Source: Pseudescherichia sp039594205
GTDB lineage: Bacteria > Pseudomonadota > Gammaproteobacteria > Enterobacterales > Enterobacteriaceae
Reading direction: 5' to 3'
Assembly: GCA_039594205.1 (NCBI GenBank)
Contig: JBCNNW010000122.1
Coordinates: forward strand, 1 to 10,346
DNA length: 10,346 nt
Notes under the pieces: model-generated
The model's input: only the letters and a program-made list of their open reading frames with translations
Told to the model about the DNA's origin: nothing
The model's database searches: none
Part shown: positions 1-5,687 of the stretch, one piece after another
Layout of the letters: every line of letters starts with the position of its first letter
How positions within the stretch are numbered: the first letter of the stretch is position 1
Position numbers and translations under genes: made by a program

Positions 1-2
1 AG

Positions 3-2117
3 ACCGTCGACTCAACGGTGCTCAACCTGGCGCGCGAGGATATTGTCTGGCACTCCGTGCACGATCTGATTACCGATGTACCGGATAAAACTATGCTGGG
101 GCTGAACATCGTTGAGTTTGCTGGCGATGATGGCGAGCTGATCGACGCGCGGGTTGATGCACTTTGCCAGCGTCTGGATGAGCTTATCGCTGCCCGGGAG
201 GGCGGGGTGATTGGCTGGCAGGTGTGCAGCGAGCTGGCGGGAATTGAACGTATCTATGCGATGCGTAAAAAAGCGGTTGGGTTGCTGGGGAACGCTAAGG
301 GCGCGGCGAAGCCGATCCCCTTTGCCGAGGATACCTGCGTGCCGCCGGAGCACCTGGCGGACTATATCGTGGAGTTTCGCGCCCTGCTCGACAGTCACGG
401 GCTGAACTACGGCATGTTTGGGCATGTTGATGCAGGGGTGCTGCACGTTCGTCCGGCGCTGGATATGTGCGACCCGCAGCAGGAGATGCTAATGAAAAGG
501 ATCTCCGATGAGGTAGTGGCTCTGACCGCGAAGTATGGTGGACTGCTTTGGGGTGAGCACGGCAAAGGTTTTCGCGCCGAATATAGCCCGGCGTTCTTTG
601 GTGAGCAGCTCTACGGCGAGCTACGCAAGGTAAAGGCGGCGTTTGATCCGCAAAACCGACTCAATCCGGGTAAAATCTGCCCGCCAGCGGGCCTCGATGC
701 GCCGATGATGCAGGTCGATGCCGTAAAGCGCGGTACCTTTGACCGGCAGATCCCGATTAGCGTCCGCTCCTCATGGCGCGGTGCAATGGAGTGCAACGGC
801 AACGGGCTGTGCTTCAACTTTGATGCCAAAAGCCCGATGTGCCCGTCGATGAAGATTACCAGCAACCGGATCCACTCTCCTAAAGGGCGCGCCACGCTGG
901 TGCGTGAATGGCTGCGGCTGCTTGCCGATCGCGGCGTCGATCCCATCAAGCTGGAGAAGGAGCTGCCGGAAAAACGGGCCAGCCTGCGGAGCCTGATCGA
1001 ACGCACCCGTAACAGCTGGCATGCTCGCCACGGTGAGTATGACTTCTCCCACGAGGTGAAAGAGGCGATGTCCGGCTGTCTGGCGTGCAAAGCCTGTTCG
1101 ACCCAGTGTCCGATTAAAATTGACGTGCCGGAGTTTCGCTCGCGTTTCCTTCAGCTCTATCACACCCGCTATCTGCGACCGCTGCGCGATCACGTTATCG
1201 CCAGCGTAGAGAGCTATGCACCGTTGATGGCCCGTGCGCCGAAGACGTTTAATTTCTTTATGCGCCAGCCGTGGGTGCGCTCTCTGTCGGCCACCCATAT
1301 CGGGATGGTAGATCTGCCTCTGCTCTCTGTACCTTCTCTCCAGCAGCAGATGGTTGGACACCGCTCGGCCAATATGACCCTCGACGATCTGGAGCAGCTC
1401 AGCGAAGAGCAGAGAGCGAAAACGGTACTGGTGGTACAGGATCCCTTTACCAGCTACTACGACGCCCAGGTAGTGAGCGATTTTATTCGGCTGGTCGAGA
1501 AGCTGGGCTATCAACCTGTTGTGCTGCCGTTCTCTCCGAACGGGAAGGCGCAGCACATAAAAGGTTTCCTGACGCGCTTTGCTAAGACGGCGCAAAAAAC
1601 GTCTGATTTCCTCGCGCGCGTTGCACAGCTCGGGATGCCAATGGTCGGCGTCGATCCGGCGCTGGTGCTTTGCTACCGCGATGAGTACAAGCAGACGTTA
1701 GGGGACAGGCGCGGTGAGTTTAACGTCCAGCTGGTGCACGAGTGGTTACCCGCCGCGCTGGCAGGGTATGAGGAGCAGACGCCGGGCGGCGAAGCCTGGT
1801 ATCTGTTTGGGCACTGTACTGAAGTGACTGCACTCCCGGGCGCACCGGGACAGTGGGCAGCCATATTTGCCCGCTTTGGCGCAAAACTAGAGAACGTTAG
1901 CGTTGGCTGCTGCGGCATGGCCGGCACATACGGTCATGAGATCGTCAATCATGCTAATTCGCTGGGCATCTACGAGCTCTCCTGGCACCAGGCGATGCAG
2001 CGTCTGCCGCGCAAACGCTGCCTGGCGACAGGGTACTCGTGCCGCAGTCAGGTGAAGCGCATTGAGGGCAGCGGCGTGCGCCATCCGCTACAGGCTCTCC
2101 TGGAGATAATAGGATGA
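3..2117 (+). CDS. ydiJ: YdiJ, FAD- and 4Fe-4S-binding D-2-hydroxyacid (D-2-hydroxyglutarate) dehydrogenase, 5'-truncated by the window
   Basis: The reading frame is open from base 3, so the first in-frame GTG at 18 is not the true start. The window holds 704 codons of a protein of about 1018 residues in E. coli, and the N-terminal FAD-binding part lies upstream. Visible in order: the C-terminal half of a GlcD-type FAD oxidase (GMFGHVDAGVLHVRP near 410-455; WGEHGKGFR near 546-572); a first cysteine group, CNGNGLC then MCPS (792-849); a ferredoxin-like CxxCxxCxxxCP (1077-1112); and a CCG/heterodisulfide-reductase-like tail with GHCTE (1809) and GCCGMAGTYGHE (1905). The family oxidises D-2-hydroxyacids, with D-2-hydroxyglutarate the reported substrate, and passes electrons through Fe-S centres. 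The substrate is family knowledge, not visible here. The stop overlaps the menI start, so the two genes are probably co-transcribed. No frameshift is seen. Confidence 0.96.
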   Translation, partial: TVDSTVLNLAREDIVWHSVHDLITDVPDKTMLGLNIVEFAGDDGELIDARVDALCQRLDELIAAREGGVIGWQVCSELAGIERIYAMRKKAVGLLGNAKGAAKPIPFAEDTCVPPEHLADYIVEFRALLDSHGLNYGMFGHVDAGVLHVRPALDMCDPQQEMLMKRISDEVVALTAKYGGLLWGEHGKGFRAEYSPAFFGEQLYGELRKVKAAFDPQNRLNPGKICPPAGLDAPMMQVDAVKRGTFDRQIPISVRSSWRGAMECNGNGLCFNFDAKSPMCPSMKITSNRIHSPKGRATLVREWLRLLADRGVDPIKLEKELPEKRASLRSLIERTRNSWHARHGEYDFSHEVKEAMSGCLACKACSTQCPIKIDVPEFRSRFLQLYHTRYLRPLRDHVIASVESYAPLMARAPKTFNFFMRQPWVRSLSATHIGMVDLPLLSVPSLQQQMVGHRSANMTLDDLEQLSEEQRAKTVLVVQDPFTSYYDAQVVSDFIRLVEKLGYQPVVLPFSPNGKAQHIKGFLTRFAKTAQKTSDFLARVAQLGMPMVGVDPALVLCYRDEYKQTLGDRRGEFNVQLVHEWLPAALAGYEEQTPGGEAWYLFGHCTEVTALPGAPGQWAAIFARFGAKLENVSVGCCGMAGTYGHEIVNHANSLGIYELSWHQAMQRLPRKRCLATGYSCRSQVKRIEGSGVRHPLQALLEIIG

Positions 2118-2524
2118 TCTGGAAACGTAAGGCCTCCCTTGATGCCCTGAACGCGATGGGGGAGGGCAATATGGTAGGATTGCTTGATATCCGTTTTGAG
2201 CGCATCGGTGACGATGTGCTCGAAGCCTCAATGCCTGTTGATGCCCGAACGCATCAGCCTTTTGGTCTGCTGCACGGCGGCGCGTCGGCGGTGCTGGCGG
2301 AGACTCTCGGCTCGGTGGCGGGCTATCTCTGCACCGAAGATGGGCATAACGTGGTAGGGATCGAGATTAACGCCAACCATCTTCGCGCCGTGCGCAGCGG
2401 CCGGGTACGCGGCGTCTGTACTGCGCTGCATACCGGTGGTCGTCATCAGGTCTGGCAGATCGATATCTTTGACGAGCAGGATCGGCTCTGCTGTTCATCG
2501 CGTCTGACTACTGCCGTAGTCTAA
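2114..2524 (+). CDS. menI: MenI, 1,4-dihydroxy-2-naphthoyl-CoA thioesterase
   Basis: This 136-residue hot-dog-fold thioesterase has the same length as E. coli MenI (YdiI) and is closely similar throughout. It hydrolyses DHNA-CoA to 1,4-dihydroxy-2-naphthoate, the step before prenylation in menaquinone synthesis. The 4HBT/PaaI-type active site is intact: Q48, then HGGAS from H54, and the catalytic acid E63 in LAE. The ATG lies inside ATGA, whose TGA ends ydiJ, and a GGAG at 2102-2105 serves as ribosome binding site. This argues for translational coupling to ydiJ. A hairpin follows the stop. There is no sign of truncation or transfer. Confidence 0.96.
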   Translation: MIWKRKASLDALNAMGEGNMVGLLDIRFERIGDDVLEASMPVDARTHQPFGLLHGGASAVLAETLGSVAGYLCTEDGHNVVGIEINANHLRAVRSGRVRGVCTALHTGGRHQVWQIDIFDEQDRLCCSSRLTTAVV

Positions 2525-2528
2525 GATT

Positions 2529-2572
2529 TTGCGGCAGGTTTGACCTGCCGCAACCTCGCAATCTATTTTTTT
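2529..2572 (+). terminator. Hairpin after menI, probable terminator
   Basis: A perfect 11-bp stem, TTGCGGCAGGT (2529-2539) with ACCTGCCGCAA (2543-2553), closes on a 3-base loop five bases after the menI stop. A run of seven T lies at 2566-2572, but 12 bases beyond the stem rather than directly after it. It may therefore be an imperfect Rho-independent terminator or a 3'-end stabilising hairpin. It separates ydiJ-menI from the lpxP promoter. Confidence 0.6.
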
Positions 2573-2600
2573 CTTCCTCAGATGTGATTTTTTTAAAACG

Positions 2601-2734
2601 TGCTAGAATCCGCGCGATTGAATCTTCGGTTAAAACCATTGTCTTAATTAAAGACCGTAACGCTGACTGACCTAATGAAGGGATTCGTTGTTTCCTTAAG
2701 CGCTACTTACTACTAGCCTAAAGGTAACAACGCT
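2601..2734 (+). promoter_or_regulatory. Extended -10 promoter and long 5' leader of lpxP
   Basis: TGCTAGAAT at 2601-2609 is a good extended -10 element (TG, one base, TAGAAT). I see no convincing -35, which extended -10 promoters can lack. A start near 2616 gives a leader of about 119 nt. The leader holds GTCTT-AATTA-AAGAC (2641-2655) and a second weak stem, AAGGGA (2678-2683) with TTTCCTT (2691-2697). The CCTT of this stem could alternatively pair with AAGG (2721-2724) in the ribosome binding site. The end of the leader, AAAGGTAA then CTATG, resembles the ends of csp leaders as I recall them. Promoter and structures are inference; the cold-box sequence itself is not evident. Confidence 0.45.
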
Positions 2735-3649
2735 ATGTGCGCTTCATTCAAACTTGCTTTTCTTCACCCCCGTCACTGGTCGACATGGTTTGGCCTTGCC
2801 GTTCTCTGGCTTCTTGTTCAGCTACCGTATCCTCTGCTTTATCGCTTTGGTACTGGCCTTGGGCGCCTGGCTCGTCCGTTCCTGAAACGGCGGGAGAGTA
2901 TTGCCCAGCGCAATCTCGAGCTTTGCTTTCCTGAGATGACACCCGCGCTGCGTGAGACCTTAATTGAAAGAAACTTTATGTCATTAGGCATGGGGCTGAT
3001 CGAGACCGGTATGGCATGGTTTTGGTCGGACAAGCGGGTGCGCCGCTGGTTCGACGTGGAGGGCTATCAGAACCTGGTCGAAGCGCAGAAAAAATATAAT
3101 GGCGTAATGGTTGTTGGCGTGCACTTTATGTCGCTGGAGCTGGGGGGGCGGGTCATGGGGCTGTGTCAGCCGATGATGGCCACCTACCGCCAGCATAACA
3201 GCCCGGTCATGGAGTGGGTGCAGACCCGGGGCCGTATGCGCTCTAACAAGTCGATGATCGACCGCCGTAACCTGAAAGGCCTCGTAAGCGCGTTGCGTAA
3301 AGGGGAAGCGGTGTGGTTTGCCCCGGATCAGGACTATGGCCGTAAAGGCAGCACCTTTGCGCCATTCTTTGCTGTTAACGCAGCCACGACCAACGGCACC
3401 TACGTGCTGTCGCGCCTCTCTGGTTCAGCAATGCTAACGGTAACGATGGTGCGTAAACCCGACGGTTCAGGTTATCAGCTGCATATTGGCAAGGCTATTA
3501 CAGACTATCCGGTGGATAATGAGTTTGAGGCCGCCAGCTATATGAACCGGGTGATCGAGCGGGAAATTATGCGCGCGCCCGAGCAGTATCTGTGGATTCA
3601 CCGCCGCTTTAAAACCCGCCCCATGGGTGAAGCCTCGCTCTATCTTTGA
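2735..3649 (+). CDS. lpxP: LpxP, lipid A palmitoleoyl (cold-inducible lauroyl-type) acyltransferase
   Basis: This 304-residue LpxL/LpxM/LpxP-family acyltransferase matches E. coli LpxP (306 aa) better than LpxL. The segment VGVHFMSLELGG and the CQPMMATYR that follows it are LpxP-like, whereas LpxL has IHFLTLELGA there. The catalytic HX4E pair is H130 and E135. A single N-terminal hydrophobic segment (about residues 17-36) anchors it to the inner membrane. The family transfers palmitoleate from acyl-ACP to Kdo2-lipid IVA in place of laurate at low temperature, which keeps the outer membrane fluid. The ATG at 2735 follows AAGG at 2721-2724 with 10 bases between. In E. coli lpxP lies elsewhere in the genome, so its place between menI and the suf operon is notable. 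It converges on a YmcF-like cold-shock microprotein gene. LpxL identity is unlikely but would need a genome-wide comparison. Confidence 0.9.
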   Translation: MCASFKLAFLHPRHWSTWFGLAVLWLLVQLPYPLLYRFGTGLGRLARPFLKRRESIAQRNLELCFPEMTPALRETLIERNFMSLGMGLIETGMAWFWSDKRVRRWFDVEGYQNLVEAQKKYNGVMVVGVHFMSLELGGRVMGLCQPMMATYRQHNSPVMEWVQTRGRMRSNKSMIDRRNLKGLVSALRKGEAVWFAPDQDYGRKGSTFAPFFAVNAATTNGTYVLSRLSGSAMLTVTMVRKPDGSGYQLHIGKAITDYPVDNEFEAASYMNRVIEREIMRAPEQYLWIHRRFKTRPMGEASLYL

Positions 3650-3693
3650 GTCTTACAGAAAAGCTGTCTGCTAACGTGGGCGGCTTATACAGA

Positions 3694-3713
3694 CAGGCCT
3701 CGCGTGAGGCCTG
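3694..3713. terminator. Symmetrical hairpin between convergent lpxP and the ymcF-like gene
   Basis: CAGGCCTC (3694-3701) pairs perfectly with GAGGCCTG (3706-3713) around a GCGT loop. It lies 44 bases after the lpxP stop and 3 bases after the stop of the minus-strand microprotein. On the plus strand a T6 run follows about 11 bases later; on the minus strand the downstream bases are not T-rich. The likely role is a shared bidirectional terminator or RNA end, though a weak one by sequence. Confidence 0.5.
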
Positions 3714-3716
3714 GAT

Positions 3717-3887
3717 TTATGCAACTTTTTTCCATCGCCGCCTTTTCGGGATGGTGGTTTTCGCGGTGATTCTGACTCCGCAGACGGAACAGACGGCCCC
3801 GTGGGGATGATGTTTGTCAGGGCAAAAAGTTGTGAAAATAAACTTAGACCCGTTGCAGCCAGGGCACTTGAACGTAAGATTGGGGAT
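3717..3887 (-). CDS. YmcF/YnfQ-like cold-shock zinc-ribbon microprotein with a non-AUG start
   Basis: This minus-strand frame has 56 codons, stops at TAA (3719-3717) and contains no ATG, GTG or TTG. It encodes two CxxC knuckles: FKCPGCNGS (C8, C11) and GAVCSVCGVRIT (C33, C36), with C22 and a HHPHG loop between, then a basic tail (KRRRWKK). The spacing F-K/R-C-P-x-C-x-G-S, then F, P-x-G-A-x-C-x-x-C, matches E. coli YmcF and YnfQ as I recall them. Those are cold-shock microproteins of about 60 residues that start at ATT. The best start here is ATC at 3887-3885, because GGAGG (3896-3892) lies four bases upstream and the protein then begins six residues before the first Cys, much like YmcF. An in-frame ATT at 3920-3918 directly after a TAA is the alternative. 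I see no csp gene upstream, unlike the E. coli cspG-ymcF arrangement. Function is unknown; nucleic-acid binding is plausible only. Confidence 0.72.
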   Translation of the reverse strand: MPNLTFKCPGCNGSKFIFTTFCPDKHHPHGAVCSVCGVRITAKTTIPKRRRWKKVA

Positions 3888-3896
3888 AACCCCTCC
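3882..3896 (-). promoter_or_regulatory. Ribosome binding site and possible initiation hairpin of the YmcF-like gene
   Basis: Read on the minus strand, GGAGG (3896-3892) runs into GGGGTTATCCCC. Four G can pair with four C around a TTAT loop that carries most of the proposed ATC start. The Shine-Dalgarno match is among the strongest in the window and sets the start. The small G-C stem could mask initiation. Pairing is seen in the sequence; any temperature-dependent role is speculation. Confidence 0.45.
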
Positions 3897-3917
3897 GGCC
3901 CGTTGAGTTGAAGCACC

Positions 3918-3926
3918 AATTTAGCA
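3918..3926 (-). promoter_or_regulatory. Candidate extended -10 promoter for the YmcF-like gene
   Basis: Minus-strand TGCTAAATT is an extended -10 match (TG, C, TAAATT). A transcript starting about 7 bases on would have a leader of about 24 nt containing the GGAGG. It would exclude the upstream ATT codon, which favours ATC as start. There is no good -35; CTGTGA is at the right distance. It competes with the upstream candidate at 4062-4090. Confidence 0.3.
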
Positions 3927-4113
3927 TGCTTTTTAAGCAGTCACAGGGATAATGACACGTGCGTTCGGCAATTGCATAGATTTCTATTTAACCCGGCATA
4001 TCAGGCATATTATTCACTGCCCGCTGGGGTTGAGATAGCGCAATCTACCGATGTTTGCAGCATTTTATCTAAATTGACGCGGTAAATGAAACTTATCCCT
4101 TTGTAACGGCATT
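3927..4113. other. Intergenic stretch between the YmcF-like gene and the MFS gene, with a second candidate minus-strand promoter
   Basis: I find no coding sequence here and no recognisable csp remnant. On the minus strand TTCATT (4090-4085) and TAAAAT (4067-4062) are 17 bases apart. They could give a transcript starting near 4055 with a leader of about 168 nt for the YmcF-like gene, comparable to csp-type leaders. A TGCTT-TTT-AAGCA hairpin lies at 3927-3939. Two GGCATAT copies (3995-4001, 4004-4010) stand 9 bp apart. All functional readings are tentative. Confidence 0.35.
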
Positions 4114-4152
4114 AAAAGAGCGCATCTTCGTCGATAATGATGCGCTCTTTTT
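4114..4152. terminator. Strong bidirectional Rho-independent terminator after the MFS gene
   Basis: A 13-bp stem, AAAAGAGCGCATC (4114-4126) with GATGCGCTCTTTT (4139-4151), encloses a 12-base loop. T runs follow on both strands: TTTTT on plus, TTTT on minus. It begins right after the MFS stop on the minus strand and is its expected terminator. It would also stop plus-strand read-through from lpxP. Confidence 0.85.
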
Positions 4153-4154
4153 GA

Positions 4155-5576
4155 TTAGGCGTTCTGGTTACGCCTGAGGGCGAGCGTCACCCGTTTGGCG
4201 CTGAAGATAGCCAGCAGGGGTGCGGTAGCCATAACGGCAAAAATTAGCACGGCCGCAGAAGAAGATCCTGCTGTACCCCCGGGTACCGTCAGTCCACCCA
4301 CGTTTGCCAGCATTCCTGCCAGCGCCGAGCCTAACGCAGTGGCAAACAACTGAACGGTTGTAATTGACGTCGCGGCAGCGTCCTGATCCTCTTCAGGGAC
4401 AACCTGTAAAATTCGGGTCAGTAAGTGCGGCCAACCCAGACCAATACCGAAACCGACCAGCGCCAGACCCAGGCAAATGAACAGCAGAAACACACCGTCT
4501 CCAGGCGCATGAACCGGCAGGGTGAACGCCAGTAAGGCCATACCCGCAAGAACCAGCGCCGGACCGATAACAATGGCGCGGTTGATGCCTCTGCTTTGCC
4601 AACCTGAACTCCAGATTTCTGATACCGTCCAGCCTGCTGCCATCAATGCCGCAAGATAGCCTGACAGCAAAGGTGTCTGACCATGCAAAATCTGTAAAAA
4701 ATAGGGTACAAATGTCTCACTTGTCATACCCATGACCAGCAGACCGATAGTGATATAGAGTGCCAGCAAGGGAGAGTTCAGGCGTAATGCATTCCGGGGC
4801 AGCAGGCGGGTTTCACTGGTGAACTCCTGGCGGACCATAAAAAATAGTAATACGCCTGCCACAGCCACGCCGGCTGTATTGATTTTAGCATCGGCTGACA
4901 TGCTTCCAGCGCTTATGGCCATCACTGCGGCAGTCAGCAACAGCAGCTGAACAACGGGTAATTTTCCTGCTGCTGCCGCCTCTTCATGGTTGCGCGCGGG
5001 AAATACCCGCCAGACCAGCAGCATGTACAACATGGTCACAGGAATTAGCATCCCAAACGCCGCCCGCCATGCGTTCATCTCGGCAAATATTCCCCCTACC
5101 GCTGGTCCGAGCAGCGTTGCCACGCCCCACATCCCGGAAATCAACGCCATTGCCCGGGGCCATAATTTCTCGTCGAACACGGCATAGATCATTGCATAGC
5201 AAAGAGCAAATAAGAATCCACCTCCCAGCCCCTGGAGTGCCCGCCCGGCTAACATTACCGGCATACTCTGGGAGAGTGTGCAGGCCAGGCTGCCAGCTAT
5301 GAACAGCAGGACCGCCAGCGCATAGGCCCGGCGGGAGCCTGTAAAAGCAAGTAATCGTGCAGTCAGCGCGGAGCCAAGAATAGAGGCAACTACAAAAAGC
5401 GTGGTATTCCACGCATACAGATCCAGACCGCCAATATCGTTGACAACAGAGGGCAGAACGGTTGTTGCGATATAGATATTTATGGCGTGTAAGGCGACGC
5501 CACCCGACAGCGCGACAGAGAGCGCAAGATTTTTTCCACCCAATAAATCTCCCCAACTTCCTTCCTGTACTGACAT
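4155..5576 (-). CDS. MFS transporter, multidrug-efflux-like (DHA2/EmrB-QacA type)
   Basis: This 473-residue integral inner-membrane protein has many hydrophobic segments, consistent with 12-14 helices. The N-terminal NIYIATTVLPSVVNDIGG (33-50) resembles the first-helix motif of DHA2 exporters. GRALQGLGGG (111-120) and GPAVGG (157-162, the antiporter motif C region) are clear. The motif A loop (about 73-83, LTARLLAFTGSRR) is degenerate. A hydrophilic segment near 195-206 separates the two halves. The family exports small molecules with proton influx; the substrate cannot be told from sequence. The ATG is preceded by AGGAGG (5587-5582) with five bases between. It is transcribed divergently from a SufR-like regulator, with a shared palindromic operator candidate. 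That pairing suggests regulation by the neighbour, and I do not recall this gene at the E. coli suf locus. No specific gene name is recognised. Confidence 0.85.
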   Translation of the reverse strand: MSVQEGSWGDLLGGKNLALSVALSGGVALHAINIYIATTVLPSVVNDIGGLDLYAWNTTLFVVASILGSALTARLLAFTGSRRAYALAVLLFIAGSLACTLSQSMPVMLAGRALQGLGGGFLFALCYAMIYAVFDEKLWPRAMALISGMWGVATLLGPAVGGIFAEMNAWRAAFGMLIPVTMLYMLLVWRVFPARNHEEAAAAGKLPVVQLLLLTAAVMAISAGSMSADAKINTAGVAVAGVLLFFMVRQEFTSETRLLPRNALRLNSPLLALYITIGLLVMGMTSETFVPYFLQILHGQTPLLSGYLAALMAAGWTVSEIWSSGWQSRGINRAIVIGPALVLAGMALLAFTLPVHAPGDGVFLLFICLGLALVGFGIGLGWPHLLTRILQVVPEEDQDAAATSITTVQLFATALGSALAGMLANVGGLTVPGGTAGSSSAAVLIFAVMATAPLLAIFSAKRVTLALRRNQNA

Positions 5577-5684
5577 AAAGCCCTCCTGATACCGGTTTTC
5601 AGACGCACCATTGCCTGCAACAGCGTAATGCGCTACATTAATTAAACAAGATAACGCTTGGATTATTAATGGGGTGGTTTTATT
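5577..5684. promoter_or_regulatory. Divergent promoter region between the MFS gene and the SufR-like regulator
   Basis: These 108 bases must carry both promoters. On the plus strand TTAATT (5638-5643) and GATTAT (5661-5666) are separated by 17 bases and would place the regulator's start near 5674. Both boxes are poor matches to consensus. On the minus strand I see no convincing box pair. The palindrome at 5636-5671 covers the plus-strand candidate, consistent with repression by blocking RNA polymerase. Confidence 0.4.
5636..5671. promoter_or_regulatory. 36-bp two-shell palindrome, candidate operator of the SufR-like regulator
   Basis: Outer arms CATTAAT (5636-5642) and ATTAATG (5665-5671) are perfect inverted repeats. 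Inside them, CAAG (5647-5650) and CTTG (5657-5660) form a second perfect inverted repeat with a 6-base spacer, ATAACG. Both pairs share exactly the same centre, 5653.5. The CAAG-N6-CTTG core resembles the CAAC-N6-GTTG site that I recall for cyanobacterial SufR. Its right end touches the regulator's Shine-Dalgarno. Binding by the neighbour is inference. Confidence 0.6.
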
Positions 5685-5687
5685 TTG
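5671..5687 (+). promoter_or_regulatory. Ribosome binding site deciding a TTG start for the regulator
   Basis: GGGGTGG (5671-5677) stands seven bases before TTG (5685-5687), which opens the long frame. The ATG at 5669 is in another frame and ends after nine codons. TTG is thus the best start, although no other start-deciding evidence is available. Confidence 0.6.

Noticed and set aside
771..1595. Open 274-codon minus-strand frame inside ydiJ
   Set aside because: It lies entirely within a well-conserved gene on the other strand, has no recognisable motif, and such frames are common opposite GC-rich genes.
3671..3919. 82-codon minus-strand frame starting at TTG, overlapping the YmcF-like gene in another frame
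   Set aside because: It is Ser/Pro/Arg-rich without any domain pattern. The overlapping frame carries the paired CxxC motifs and a good ribosome binding site.
3927..4154. A csp gene or remnant upstream of the YmcF-like frame, as in E. coli cspG-ymcF
   Set aside because: No cold-shock-domain motif such as KWFN or GFGFI is found in any minus-strand frame of this stretch.
4984..5556. 190-codon minus-strand frame within the MFS gene
   Set aside because: It is a frame-shifted shadow of the transporter; the 473-codon frame has the membrane pattern and the ribosome binding site.
5669..5671. ATG as an alternative start for the SufR-like regulator
   Set aside because: It is out of frame and meets a stop after nine codons.
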